Made by a program: the position numbers and the translations under genes. From positions 203,851 to 267,850 of the forward strand of contig NZ_LBJC01000031.1 in NCBI RefSeq assembly GCF_004114535.1: DNA of 64,000 bases, given 5' to 3'. Below the pieces are notes generated by a model, which saw nothing but the letters and a program-made list of their open reading frames with translations, ran no database searches and was not told the origin of the DNA. This stretch comes from Bradyrhizobium nanningense (lineage in GTDB: Bacteria; Pseudomonadota; Alphaproteobacteria; Rhizobiales; Xanthobacteraceae). Positions 33,734 through 42,769 of the stretch are shown here, piece after piece (positions within the stretch are counted from its first letter, which is position 1; each line of letters starts with the position of its first letter).

Positions 33734-35337
33734 CGCGGGTGGCTGAACAGATCCGTCGTGGCGTCGTTGACCGCGATCTCGACCAGCGCGGGACCGCGTG
33801 AGGCCAGCGCTTCGCTCAAGATGCGGTCGACATCGCCGGCATCGGTTATGCGCTGCCCTACGCAGCCCATTCCCTTGGCGAGCGCGACGAAGTCGAGCCC
33901 GGGCAGATCGATTCCGGGCGGGCGATGCGCCTGCATGAGCTGGCTGAAGGCGCGCATTGCGCCATAGCCCGAATTGTTCATGATCACGAAGGTGACCGGC
34001 AAGCTGCGCTGCGCCGCCGTCCAGATCGCCTGGATGCAGTACATCGCCGAACCGTCGCCGATCAAGGCAACGATGCGGCGACCGGGCCGCGCCAGCGCCA
34101 CGCCGACCGAAGCCGGCAGGCTGTAGCCAAGTCCGCCACTCGCCATCGTGTAGAAACTGTCCGTGCCCGGCCGCGGCATGAATTGCTGAATTGCGGGCCG
34201 ATGCGATGGCGCCTCCTCGACAACGATCGCATCCGGCGGCATCAGCGCCGACAACCGGCTGAGCGCATAGGCCGGCGGAATCGGATTTTGTGCGGGAGGC
34301 GCGCCGGGCCGTGCCCGCGCGGCCGGCATCTCGCGGTTCGCGATGTCGGGCAGCGCCGACTGAAGCGCGATGAGCGCCTTTGGAAGCGTGCTGATGATGC
34401 TATTACCCACGGCCGCGGACGCGGCTTCAGTCGGATCGTCGGTGATCTGCCAAACCGGGGTTCCGTTGTCCAGCAGATCGCATTGTCCCTCGACATGGAA
34501 GGTGAACACGGGCGCTCCGACCACGACGATCAGATCGGCCCCGCGCAAGGCGCGCGCGAGCCCACCGGGAGCTGCCGGAAGGAAGCCGGCGAATTGTGGA
34601 TGCAATTCCGGAAAGCTCGAACGGCTCGACATCGGGCTTGCCCACACGGCCGCCCTCGCCTGTTCGGCAACCGCGACCATCGCCCCGACGCAGGCGTTGC
34701 GATCGATGTCGGGGCCGACGACGAAGGCAGGTTTCCGGGCCGCTGCGATGGCCGCACCGAGCCGAACGATCGCCGCCGGGTCAGGCGCAAATTCCGTCGC
34801 GATATAACGGACCGGCGGAGCGGCCGCCGGCCGCGCCCAATCGTCCGACGGCACCGACACGAAGGTCGGACCGCGTGGATGCTGCATGGCGATGAGGAAG
34901 GCCTGCGCGATCGCTGCTGGGACATCCTCTGCGCGCGCAGGTTCCGCACTCCATTTCACATAGGGCTTTGGAAACTGCTCGGCGTCCTCGGCAAACAGAT
35001 AAGGCCGCATTCGCAGCAGGCTGCGCGCCTGCTGCCCCGCCGTCACCACCATCGGCGTCTTGTTGCGGAACGCCGTGAAGAGATTGCCGAGCGCGTGGCC
35101 GAGCCCGGCCGCCGAATGCAGATTGACGAAAGCCGGCCGCCCCGTGGCCTGGGCGTAGCCATCGGCCATGCCGACGACGCAGCCTTCCTGCAAGCCGAGG
35201 ACATAGTCGATGTCATCGGGCCAGTCGCCGAGAAAGGCGAGCTCCGTCGAGCCGGGATTACCGAAGACGCGGTCGACGCCAAAGGAGCGAAGCACGCCGA
35301 GAGTCGCCTCCCGGACCGTCAGGGTTTTGGAGTTCAT
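33730..35337 (-). CDS. mdlC: Benzoylformate decarboxylase-type ThDP enzyme
   Basis: A 535-aa thiamine-diphosphate enzyme that would decarboxylate benzoylformate (or a ring-substituted relative) to the benzaldehyde. Residues matching the Pseudomonas putida enzyme are visible: S30 in FGNPGSTELAFL, E51 in GLQEGCVV for ThDP activation, H74 in NLHSAAGLGHALGN and H281 in GAPVFTFHVEG. The GDGS segment of the diphosphate-binding motif is near residue 440. It is the last gene of the MarR-controlled operon, 36 nt after the aldehyde dehydrogenase, which would oxidise its product. No mandelate dehydrogenase or racemase is present, so the 2-oxoacid must come from elsewhere. Confidence 0.85.
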   Translation of the reverse strand: MNSKTLTVREATLGVLRSFGVDRVFGNPGSTELAFLGDWPDDIDYVLGLQEGCVVGMADGYAQATGRPAFVNLHSAAGLGHALGNLFTAFRNKTPMVVTAGQQARSLLRMRPYLFAEDAEQFPKPYVKWSAEPARAEDVPAAIAQAFLIAMQHPRGPTFVSVPSDDWARPAAAPPVRYIATEFAPDPAAIVRLGAAIAAARKPAFVVGPDIDRNACVGAMVAVAEQARAAVWASPMSSRSSFPELHPQFAGFLPAAPGGLARALRGADLIVVVGAPVFTFHVEGQCDLLDNGTPVWQITDDPTEAASAAVGNSIISTLPKALIALQSALPDIANREMPAARARPGAPPAQNPIPPAYALSRLSALMPPDAIVVEEAPSHRPAIQQFMPRPGTDSFYTMASGGLGYSLPASVGVALARPGRRIVALIGDGSAMYCIQAIWTAAQRSLPVTFVIMNNSGYGAMRAFSQLMQAHRPPGIDLPGLDFVALAKGMGCVGQRITDAGDVDRILSEALASRGPALVEIAVNDATTDLFSHPR

Positions 35338-35373
35338 TGGAAGATTTCCTTGGGTGCTTCGCTTTCAGGCCCA

Positions 35374-36822
35374 TCAGAACGGATAGTGCTGGGGCTGCGT
35401 CTCGATGGTGATCCAGCGCAGATCGGTGAACTCGGCGATCCCGGCCTGGCCGCCGAAGCGGCCGTAGCCCGATCCCTTCACGCCACCGAACGGCATCTGC
35501 GCCTCGTCATGCACGGTCGGGCCATTGACGTGGCAGATGCCGCTCTCGATGCGCTGCGCCACCGTCAATGCACGGGCGACGTCGCGTCCGAACACGGCGG
35601 CCGAGAGGCCGTATTCGGTGTCATTGGCGAGCCGCACCGCCTCGTCGACGCCGCGCGCGCGGATCACGGAGACGACGGGTCCAAAGCTCTCCTCGGTATA
35701 GATGCGCATGCCGGGCGCGACCCGGTCGAGCACGGTTGCCGGAACGACCGTGCCGGCGCGCTCGCCACCCGCGAGCTTGACCGCGCCCTTGCCGATGGCG
35801 TCGTCGATCAGTGCGACGACGTGCCTGGCCGGAGCTTCGTCGATCATCGAGCCGACGACGACCGGACCGGAGCGCGGATCCCCGGCCGGAAGCGCGCTCG
35901 CCTTCTTCGCGAGCTTCTCGACAAAGGATGCCGCCACCGCTTCATCGACGATCACGCGCTCGGTCGACATGCAGACCTGCCCCTGGTTGATGAAGGCGCC
36001 GAACGCGACGGCCGCGACGGCTGCGTCGAGATCGGCATCGTCGAGCACGACCAGCGGCGCCTTGCCGCCGAGCTCGAGCAGCACCGGCTTGAGGTGGCGT
36101 CCGGCGAGTTCGGCGATGACGCGGCCGACGCGCGTCGACCCGGTGAAGTTGATCCGCCGTACCGCGGGATTGGCGATGAGGCGCTCGACCAATGCGGGCG
36201 CGTCGGCCGGCGCATTGGTCAGAACGTTGACGACGCCGGGCGGGAAGCCTGCGTCCTTGAATACCTCACCGACCAGCCGGTGCGTTCCCGGACAGATCTC
36301 GGACGCCTTGAGCACCACCGTGTTGCCGCAGGCGAGCGGCGCCGCCACGGCGCGGACGCCGAGAATGATCGGTGCATTCCACGGCGCGATGCCGAGGCAG
36401 ACGCCGGCGGGCTGGCGAACGGACATCGCGAGGCATCCCGGCTTGTCGGACGGGATCACTTCGCCCGCGATCTGCGTCGTCAGCGCCGCCGCCTCGCGCA
36501 GCATGCCGGATGCGAGCTTGACGTTGAAGGCTGACCAGACCTCGGTCGTGCCGATCTCGGCCATCATGATCTTGATGAAGGCGTCGCGCTTGGCGTCCAG
36601 CGCATCGGCCGCCCTCAGCAGCAGAGCGCGCCTTGCGTTCGGGCCGAGCGCCGACCACCCCGGCAATGCGGCGGCAGCCGACGCCACCGCGGCGTCTGCA
36701 TCCGAAGCCGTCGCGGCGGCCGCACGGGTTGCGACCTCCTGCGAAAGCGGATTGCGCCGCTCGAACACCTTGCCGGTCGAAGCGGCCTGATCTTGTCCGT
36801 TGATGAGAAGACTGACGTCCAT
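35374..36822 (-). CDS. Aromatic aldehyde dehydrogenase (benzaldehyde/salicylaldehyde type)
   Basis: A 482-aa NAD(P)-dependent aldehyde dehydrogenase. It has the general-base Glu in LLELGGKAPL (E250), the nucleophile in NQGQVCMSTERV (C284), NFTGSTRVGR for the coenzyme, and PWNAPIILGVRA. The overall look, with the FGGVKGSGYGRFGG C-terminus, is closest to vanillin/salicylaldehyde dehydrogenases. It probably converts the aldehyde from the neighbouring decarboxylase to the benzoate. It starts at 36822, 39 nt after the transporter gene. Confidence 0.88.
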   Translation of the reverse strand: MDVSLLINGQDQAASTGKVFERRNPLSQEVATRAAAATASDADAAVASAAAALPGWSALGPNARRALLLRAADALDAKRDAFIKIMMAEIGTTEVWSAFNVKLASGMLREAAALTTQIAGEVIPSDKPGCLAMSVRQPAGVCLGIAPWNAPIILGVRAVAAPLACGNTVVLKASEICPGTHRLVGEVFKDAGFPPGVVNVLTNAPADAPALVERLIANPAVRRINFTGSTRVGRVIAELAGRHLKPVLLELGGKAPLVVLDDADLDAAVAAVAFGAFINQGQVCMSTERVIVDEAVAASFVEKLAKKASALPAGDPRSGPVVVGSMIDEAPARHVVALIDDAIGKGAVKLAGGERAGTVVPATVLDRVAPGMRIYTEESFGPVVSVIRARGVDEAVRLANDTEYGLSAAVFGRDVARALTVAQRIESGICHVNGPTVHDEAQMPFGGVKGSGYGRFGGQAGIAEFTDLRWITIETQPQHYPF

Positions 36823-36861
36823 GAGAACCTCCCTGATGACCTTCTGCTGCCTTGGCCGAGC

Positions 36862-38187
36862 TCAGCCGAGCAGCCGCGATTTGCTGGTTTCGTGCGCGAA
36901 GCCGAGCGCGATCATCGCCGCGAGCGCGAGCGCGACGTAGTATCCGGTGATTGCGTAAGTCGAGCCCGTCTGCGCGAACAGGCTGGTGGCGACGAGCGGT
37001 GCGATACCGCCGCCGAGCACCGTGCCGAGCTGTTTTCCGATCGACACGCCGGTGAAGCGGATGCGGGTTGGAAACAGTTCCGGGAAATAGCTCCCTTCGG
37101 TGCTGAACATCAGGGGATGGATTACGCCCGCAGCCAGGACCACCGCACCCGTTATCAGCAGCGTGTCGCGGCTCGCGACCATGCCGTAGAACGCGAACAT
37201 CGAGGCGGCCGCGAGCACGACGCCCGCCAGGAACAGACGCTTGCGTCCGATCCGGTCCGACCACGCCCCGATCAGCGGCATGGCCACGAGCCCGACGAGG
37301 TTGGCGAACAACACGGCTTGCGTGATCACGTCCTTCTGAACACCGAGCTGACGTGTCGCGAAAGAGATGGTGAAGATGGCCGTCAGGTAGAAATAGGAGG
37401 TCTGCGCCATCTCCGCGAAGAACACGATGAGGATCGGCCGCCAATGTCCCCTGATGGCCTCGACGGCCGGCACCGCCCCGGACTCCTCCGCCTCGCGAAA
37501 CGTCGCGCTCTCCTCGATGCGCCAGCGCATATAGACGCCGAGCGCGACCAGCACCGCGCTGATCAGAAACGGAACGCGCCAGCCCCATGACAGCAGATCC
37601 GCCTCCGGCAGCCGCGAGATCGCGAGCGCGGCAAACGAGGCGAGCACGACGCCGATGGGGCCCGCGGCCTGGATCACCGCCGCCGAGAAGCCGCGCCGGT
37701 GTCCGGGCGCCGTCTCGATGGCCATGAGGATTGCCGCGGTGGACTCGCCGCCGAGCGCAAAGCCCTGCAGGAAGCGCAATGCGACGAGCGCGACGCTCGC
37801 GATAACGCCTGCGCTGGCGTAGGTTGGCAACAGTCCGATCGACATGGTCGCAAGTCCCATCAGGAGCAGCGTGCACAACAGGACGGATTTGCGTCCCAAG
37901 CGATCGCCGAAATGGCCGAACACGAGCCCGCCAAGCGGACGCGCCAAGAATCCGACGGCAAATGTCGCGAACACCGCAATCGTGGCCGTGAGCTGGTCGA
38001 ACTTGGGGAAGAAAAGCTGATCGAACACCAGCGGCGCAATCAAGCCGTAGATGAAGAAATCGTACCATTCGATCGCGGTGCCGATGGTGCCGGCGATCAG
38101 GATGCGCCGGCGGCTGCTCGCCGTCTGCTCGACGCCGAGAGCAGTGGCGGCATGATCGTCGTAATCCTCAAATGCTCTTGTCGCCAT
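36862..38187 (-). CDS. MFS transporter, metabolite:H+ symporter family
   Basis: A 441-aa permease with 12 hydrophobic segments. The MHS-family start AGTIGTAIEWYDFFIYGL and the loop GHFGDRLGRKSVLL (with a second copy IGAWSDRIGRKRLFL) are plain. Members import organic acids and aromatic acids. Its position between monooxygenase and aldehyde dehydrogenase genes argues for uptake of the aromatic substrate of this operon. The start at 38187 (MATRAF) has GGAGGAC immediately upstream; longer in-frame extensions are unlikely. Confidence 0.9.
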   Translation of the reverse strand: MATRAFEDYDDHAATALGVEQTASSRRRILIAGTIGTAIEWYDFFIYGLIAPLVFDQLFFPKFDQLTATIAVFATFAVGFLARPLGGLVFGHFGDRLGRKSVLLCTLLLMGLATMSIGLLPTYASAGVIASVALVALRFLQGFALGGESTAAILMAIETAPGHRRGFSAAVIQAAGPIGVVLASFAALAISRLPEADLLSWGWRVPFLISAVLVALGVYMRWRIEESATFREAEESGAVPAVEAIRGHWRPILIVFFAEMAQTSYFYLTAIFTISFATRQLGVQKDVITQAVLFANLVGLVAMPLIGAWSDRIGRKRLFLAGVVLAAASMFAFYGMVASRDTLLITGAVVLAAGVIHPLMFSTEGSYFPELFPTRIRFTGVSIGKQLGTVLGGGIAPLVATSLFAQTGSTYAITGYYVALALAAMIALGFAHETSKSRLLG

Positions 38188-38263
38188 GTTGTCCTCCTCC
38201 GGTGTTGTCGTCGTCTTGTTATCGTTGGCGCACCGCCGCGTTGAGTGCGGCGGCGGAAATCGG

Positions 38264-39952
38264 TCAGCTTGCCAGCCGCGCGCCGTCGTTCGCATCGCGT
38301 CCGAGCGCGCGGGCAAGGACGCGCCCGATCGTCCCGGCCTGCGACGCACTGCCGCGCCAAGCGACGATCTGGTCCGGTCGGATCAAAGCGAGGTCGGCGT
38401 CATAGAGGTCGCGCAAGGACGCCGGCAGCGTGACGAGCTTCAAGTCGACCCCGAGCCCACGGACGGCATCAGTCATGCCTGCGTGAGCCGACGCAGTGTC
38501 GCCGAACTGGAGCAGTGTCCATTCGAACCCGAACAGGTCATACAAGGAGGCGCCGTCTTCCAGCCACGCATGCGGCGCGCGGCCGCCGGGACAGGCGCTG
38601 GGAACGTAGACATTCGCAGCATCGGGCGGCGGCTGGCTGCCATCGGAGACGATGATCGGAGATCCGTCGTAACGCCCGCCGAAGGTGATGCCGGGGATGT
38701 TGAATTCGGCCCGGGCGTGCTGCTCGAGATAGAGGCCTGCCGCCCGCCGCGCCTCGCTGCCCTCGTCCGTGGCGTCCTCGATCTCCGGCGCCGGCGCGAA
38801 GAGACCAAGGGAGTCCGCGAACCGCCGTGCGTAGTCGGTGTTGCGGAGCGCCACCGGCCGCCGCTCGATCTCGTAGCTGTCGAGCAGCGTCGCCGGACTC
38901 ACGCCCTTGACGACACTTGCGAGCTTCCAGCCGAGATTGACTGCATCCTCGATCGCGGTGTTGTAGCCGAGACCGCCGGTCGGCGTGAACAGATGCGCCG
39001 CGTCGCCGCCGAGGAAGACCCTGCCCCGCTGCATCGCGTTCGCGACCAGCGCGTGACCGGCGGTCCAGGTCAGGAACGACAGCACCTCGCAATCAATCGG
39101 CGCGCCGCAGGCACGCTGGAACGCAGCCTTGGCTTCGTTGATGGTGATTGCGCTCTCGTCTTCACCCGGCCGAAGCTGCGTGTGAAACGCGAATTCGTCG
39201 CACCCGTTCACCGACGCCATGAAGGCGCGGCGGTCGCCGTTGAAGCAATTGTACATCCACGCTTTGGCGTGCGGGATGCTCGCATAGAAGTCCGGCGCGC
39301 GGAGATACACCGCCAGCATGCGGCCGCCCATGAAATCGCGCTGCGTCCCGGTCTCGCCGCCATAGACGATGCCGAGCGATTGGCGGACGATCGAGCGCGG
39401 TCCGTCCGCACCGACCAGGAAGTCGGCTTGGACCTGAAAGCGGCTGCCGTCATCGAGACATTCGACCTCGCCGACGATGCCGTCATTGCTTTCGGTGTAA
39501 CCGGCGAGCCGGTGGCCATAGTGGAGCTGGATTCCGGCAAGCCGCTCGGCATGGCGGCGCAGCACCGCCTCGACATATTTCTGCGAGACGCGATGCGGCA
39601 GCTCTGCCGCGCTCCAGGAGCCGGATAGGCCCTTGATGAGCTCACCCGCGCGCGACGACGACGGCAGCGCAAAGCGCGCCAGTTCGTGACCGGCATAGCG
39701 AGTGAAATACGCAACGTCGGTCGGGTAGTCCGCCGGCAAGCCCTCCCGCCTGATCTCGTCCGCAAAACCCAGCCGCCGATAGTGCTCCATCGAGCGCGCC
39801 TGCGTCGCGTTGGCTTGCGGATTGAACGCGGTACCCGGCTTCTCGTCGACCAGGAGCGCGGACACGCCGCGCCGGCCGAGTTCGTTGGCCAGCATCAGCC
39901 CGCAAGGCCCCCCGCCCACGATGAGCACCGACGCTGTCAGACGTGTTTCCAA
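38264..39952 (-). CDS. FAD-dependent aromatic monooxygenase (MhpA/TfdB-like)
   Basis: A class A flavin monooxygenase of about 562 aa. It has VLIVGGGPCGLMLANELG for the ADP part of FAD, the middle motif FLVGADGPRSIVRQ, and GDAAHLFTPTGGLGYNTAIE for the ribityl part. The C-terminal 150 residues correspond to the thioredoxin-like domain of phenol hydroxylase/MhpA relatives. It would hydroxylate a phenolic ring with NAD(P)H and O2. I use the TTG at 39952, preceded by GGGAG at 7 nt; the ATG at 39973 would leave almost no leader after the predicted promoter. It is the first catabolic gene after marR. Confidence 0.82.
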   Translation of the reverse strand: METRLTASVLIVGGGPCGLMLANELGRRGVSALLVDEKPGTAFNPQANATQARSMEHYRRLGFADEIRREGLPADYPTDVAYFTRYAGHELARFALPSSSRAGELIKGLSGSWSAAELPHRVSQKYVEAVLRRHAERLAGIQLHYGHRLAGYTESNDGIVGEVECLDDGSRFQVQADFLVGADGPRSIVRQSLGIVYGGETGTQRDFMGGRMLAVYLRAPDFYASIPHAKAWMYNCFNGDRRAFMASVNGCDEFAFHTQLRPGEDESAITINEAKAAFQRACGAPIDCEVLSFLTWTAGHALVANAMQRGRVFLGGDAAHLFTPTGGLGYNTAIEDAVNLGWKLASVVKGVSPATLLDSYEIERRPVALRNTDYARRFADSLGLFAPAPEIEDATDEGSEARRAAGLYLEQHARAEFNIPGITFGGRYDGSPIIVSDGSQPPPDAANVYVPSACPGGRAPHAWLEDGASLYDLFGFEWTLLQFGDTASAHAGMTDAVRGLGVDLKLVTLPASLRDLYDADLALIRPDQIVAWRGSASQAGTIGRVLARALGRDANDGARLAS

Positions 39953-39981
39953 GACCCTTCTCCCTACCAGCATTATCTTGC

Positions 39982-40010
39982 ATGGTAAGGAAGCCTGACG
40001 ATATAGTCAA
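39982..40010 (-). promoter_or_regulatory. Sigma-70-like promoter of the aromatic operon
   Basis: The minus strand carries TTGACT (40005-40010), a 17-nt spacer and TACCAT (39982-39987). The predicted start is near 39975, upstream of the TTG-initiated monooxygenase gene. The -35 box lies inside the palindrome at 40003-40023. Confidence 0.55.
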
Positions 40011-40023
40011 GTAACCTGACTAT
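40003..40023. promoter_or_regulatory. Palindromic operator, probably for the adjacent MarR regulator
   Basis: ATAGTCA (40003-40009) and TGACTAT (40017-40023) are perfect arms separated by 7 nt, 21 bp in all, of the size MarR dimers usually bind. One arm covers the -35 box of the monooxygenase promoter and the other includes the marR stop codon. Confidence 0.6.
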
Positions 40024-40487
40024 TCGACGTCGTCCAACGTGTCGAACTTCGCGCCATAGACCGCCAGCCCCTTCAGGATCGCGTCCATCGTGGCCTTGCC
40101 GAGCTCGGTGCGCATCTCCTGCTCGGCGATGTCGACTGCGTCGCGAAACGCGTCGAGCCATTTGCGTCCGGCCGGCGTGAACATGACGATGCGGGCGCGC
40201 CGGTCGGTCGGGTCCGCGATCCGATCGACGAGGCCGAGCTCGGCACATTGATCGACCAGCTCGCCCATCGCCTGCTTGCTCATGGATGCGCGCCGGGCGA
40301 GTTCGGTGAGCCTCGTCCCCTCCACGTCGAGATTGCGGGTCAGACTGACATGCGCAATGCGCGTCTCGTCGTGTCCCCGTTCGCTCATCAATGCGAGCAC
40401 GCGCCCTTCGAAGCGCCGCACGGCGTTGTTGAGCAGGCGACCGATATTGGCATGCCGCCACGCGGTGCCGGATATCTTGGCTTTCAC
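40020..40487 (-). CDS. MarR-family transcriptional regulator
   Basis: A winged-helix repressor of about 155 aa. The HTH is visible as LTELARRASMSKQAMGELVD and the wing as DRIADPTDRRARIVMFT, followed by the C-terminal dimerisation helix. I start at the GTG 40487 (VKAKISGTAW, with GGAAG 8 nt upstream), which gives a normal MarR length; an in-frame start at 40616 would add 43 poorly conserved residues. It probably represses the downstream aromatic operon and is relieved by a phenolic or benzoate-type ligand. Confidence 0.85.
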   Translation of the reverse strand: MKAKISGTAWRHANIGRLLNNAVRRFEGRVLALMSERGHDETRIAHVSLTRNLDVEGTRLTELARRASMSKQAMGELVDQCAELGLVDRIADPTDRRARIVMFTPAGRKWLDAFRDAVDIAEQEMRTELGKATMDAILKGLAVYGAKFDTLDDVE

Positions 40488-40658
40488 GAGATCTGCTTCC
40501 GATTCGACCGGGTCGAGGTTGCGCGAAGCTAACACAAGAGGCGGCCTGGCGCGCTCGGACAGCCGATCGGCGCGTATCGCGGCGGGTCTGACGTGACGGG
40601 CGGCGCGGATCAACACGCCGCCCGTGATTTCGTGGATCGAGCGCTCCCGGCGAGAGAC

Positions 40659-41606
40659 TTATTGAGAGCGATCCGAGGTCCAGCCCTTGTACTGGGCGAC
40701 GTTGTCCCTGGTCACGAGCTTGGAAGGCAACAGCTCGACGGTCGAGGCCGGCTTCTGGCCATTGAGGATGCCGACACCGACCTGCACGGCCCGCCGCGCC
40801 ATGAAGAACGGATCCTGCGACGCCGAAGCCTGGATCTGCGGCGACTGCGGATCTTTCAGCGCGGCCTCGATATCGGGCGCGCCGTCGACCGCGGTGATGA
40901 CGATGCCGCTGCGGTTCTGCTGGCGCGCCGCAAGGTCGGTGCCGATCGCCTGCGGATCGTTGATGGCGAAGATGGCATCGATCTTGGGGAAGCGGGTCAG
41001 ATAGCCCTGCGCGACGGTGAGGCCGCCTTCGCGCGAGCCTTTGCCGTCCTGGTCGTTGGACAACACCTTGATGCCGGGATTCTTCGAAAAGACATTCTTG
41101 CAGCCGACGACGCGGTCGATCACGGCGGAGACCTGCGGCCCGTTTTCGATGATGACGTCGCCCTTGCCGCCCAGCTTGTCGACGATGTACTGGCAGGAGA
41201 TCTCGCCCGCCTGCACGTTGTTCGTGGTCACGGTGGCGTCGGCGCCTTCGGCCGCGGTGTCGACCGCAACGACGACGATGCCTGCGGCTTGCGCCTTCTT
41301 GATCGCCGGCCCGATCGCCTTGGGATCGCCGGGGTTGAGCAGGATCAGGTCGACGCCGGCAGCAATGAAATTGTCGATCTGAGTGACCTGCTTGCCGAGG
41401 TCGTATTCGAAGCCGACCGCCGTGATCTTCACATTGGGATTGGTCTTCTTTGCCTCGAACTCGGCGCCCTTCGACAGCGCGACAAAGAACGGGTTACCCA
41501 TCGACCCCAGCGAGACGCCGATCGACTTGAGCTCCTTGGCGGAGGACGGCGCGGCGCTAAGAACAAGCGCCGTCGCGGCGCCGGCGAGCATGATCGTCTT
41601 CAACAT
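40659..41606 (-). CDS. Ribose-type ABC importer substrate-binding protein (first cassette)
   Basis: A 315-aa periplasmic binding protein of the Peripla_BP_4 (RbsB) group. It has a signal peptide ending near PSSAKELKS, then IGVSLGSMGNPFFVALSKGA, NPGDPKAIGPAIKKAQAAGI and VVVAVDTAAEG. The start at 41606 has GGGAGGA upstream. It lies downstream of the matching permease and ATPase genes. The ligand is unknown; the xylulokinase gene in the same operon suggests a pentose, pentitol or related polyol. Confidence 0.9.
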   Translation of the reverse strand: MLKTIMLAGAATALVLSAAPSSAKELKSIGVSLGSMGNPFFVALSKGAEFEAKKTNPNVKITAVGFEYDLGKQVTQIDNFIAAGVDLILLNPGDPKAIGPAIKKAQAAGIVVVAVDTAAEGADATVTTNNVQAGEISCQYIVDKLGGKGDVIIENGPQVSAVIDRVVGCKNVFSKNPGIKVLSNDQDGKGSREGGLTVAQGYLTRFPKIDAIFAINDPQAIGTDLAARQQNRSGIVITAVDGAPDIEAALKDPQSPQIQASASQDPFFMARRAVQVGVGILNGQKPASTVELLPSKLVTRDNVAQYKGWTSDRSQ

Positions 41607-41728
41607 GGACTTCCTCCCTGGTCTGTCTTCATCCCCGGCACGGCAGACCAGTTGCCGCAACGGAAGCTTGCATCGAGCCATGCGCGCTCATATGCGCGCA
41701 CCAAACCCTTCACGTTCTGGCAGCGCTT

Positions 41729-42769
41729 TCATGTTCTGGCCGAGCCTTGCAGCCGGTAGCGATCGAGCGCCACGGCGCCGATGATCACCAGACCCTTGAT
41801 GACATATTGCCAGATGTCGGAGACACCGACGAGGATGAGGCCGTTCGACAGCACCGCGATGATCAGCGCGCCGACCAGGGTACCCCAGATCGAGCCGATG
41901 CCGCCGACGAACGAGGTACCGCCCAGGATCACCGCGGTGATCGCATCGAGCTCGTAGGATTGGCCGAGCTGCAGGCCGTTGGCGGCATAAAGCCGCGCCG
42001 CCTGCATGGCGCCGCCGAGCCCGGCGAAAAGCCCTGAAACACCGTAGACGAAGATCAGCACGGCCCAGACCTTGATGCCCGCAAGCCGCGCCGCGCTCTC
42101 ATTGCCGCCCACCGCGTAGATGTGCACGCCGAGCACGGTCCGGCGCAGCACCAGCCACGAGACCAGGATGACGAGCAAGGCGATCACCGAGAGCCACGGG
42201 ATCGACGCGACGCCGGGAACGAGCGTCAGCGAGCCGTTGCCGATGAACGCGTAGGGAATGGACGGATTGAACACGGTGGTGTCGGCGCCGAGCAGTCGCG
42301 CGAGGCCACGCACCGCGGTGAGCGAGCCGAGCGTGACGATGAAAGGCGGCAGGCGGAGCAGCGCGATCAGCGCGCCGTTGACGACACCGAAGCCAAGACC
42401 GGTGAGCAGCGCGGCCGGCAGCCACAGCACTCCAAGCTCCGGCAGCTTGGAGAGCGTCAAGCCGGCCATCGCGGAGGCCGCCAGGATCGAGCCGACCGAG
42501 AGATCGATGCCACCGGTGAGGATGACGAAGGTCATGCCTGCGGCAAGCACGGTGTTCACCGCGGCCTGCTGCAACACGATGCCGAGATTTTGTCCGGTGA
42601 AGAAGCGTCCCTCGGACAGGAAATGGAAGCCGATGCAGAGAATCAACAGCACCGGCAGCATGCCGAGCGCGCTGATCAGCACCCTCACCCGCTGGCGCTT
42701 TGTCTCGGCGGCAGCAGCATTGGTCGTCGTCGGGGCGGACTGGATCTCCGCAGCACCGTTGTCAGGCAT
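41729..42769 (-). CDS. Ribose-type ABC importer permease (first cassette)
   Basis: A 346-aa membrane permease of the RbsC group with about 9-10 TM segments. The hallmark AGMTFVILTGGIDLSVGSIL and the coupling segment IYAVGGNESAARLAGIKV are present, with ILGGTSFVGGIGSIWGTLVG near the C-terminus. ATG at 42769 is 7 nt after GGAG and overlaps the ATPase gene by 8 nt; an in-frame start at 42793 is less likely. Confidence 0.92.
   Translation of the reverse strand: MPDNGAAEIQSAPTTTNAAAAETKRQRVRVLISALGMLPVLLILCIGFHFLSEGRFFTGQNLGIVLQQAAVNTVLAAGMTFVILTGGIDLSVGSILAASAMAGLTLSKLPELGVLWLPAALLTGLGFGVVNGALIALLRLPPFIVTLGSLTAVRGLARLLGADTTVFNPSIPYAFIGNGSLTLVPGVASIPWLSVIALLVILVSWLVLRRTVLGVHIYAVGGNESAARLAGIKVWAVLIFVYGVSGLFAGLGGAMQAARLYAANGLQLGQSYELDAITAVILGGTSFVGGIGSIWGTLVGALIIAVLSNGLILVGVSDIWQYVIKGLVIIGAVALDRYRLQGSART

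Noticed and set aside
33925..36534. Plus-strand frame of about 869 codons opposite the decarboxylase and aldehyde dehydrogenase genes
   Set aside because: Shadow of two recognisable enzymes with intact active-site motifs on the other strand.
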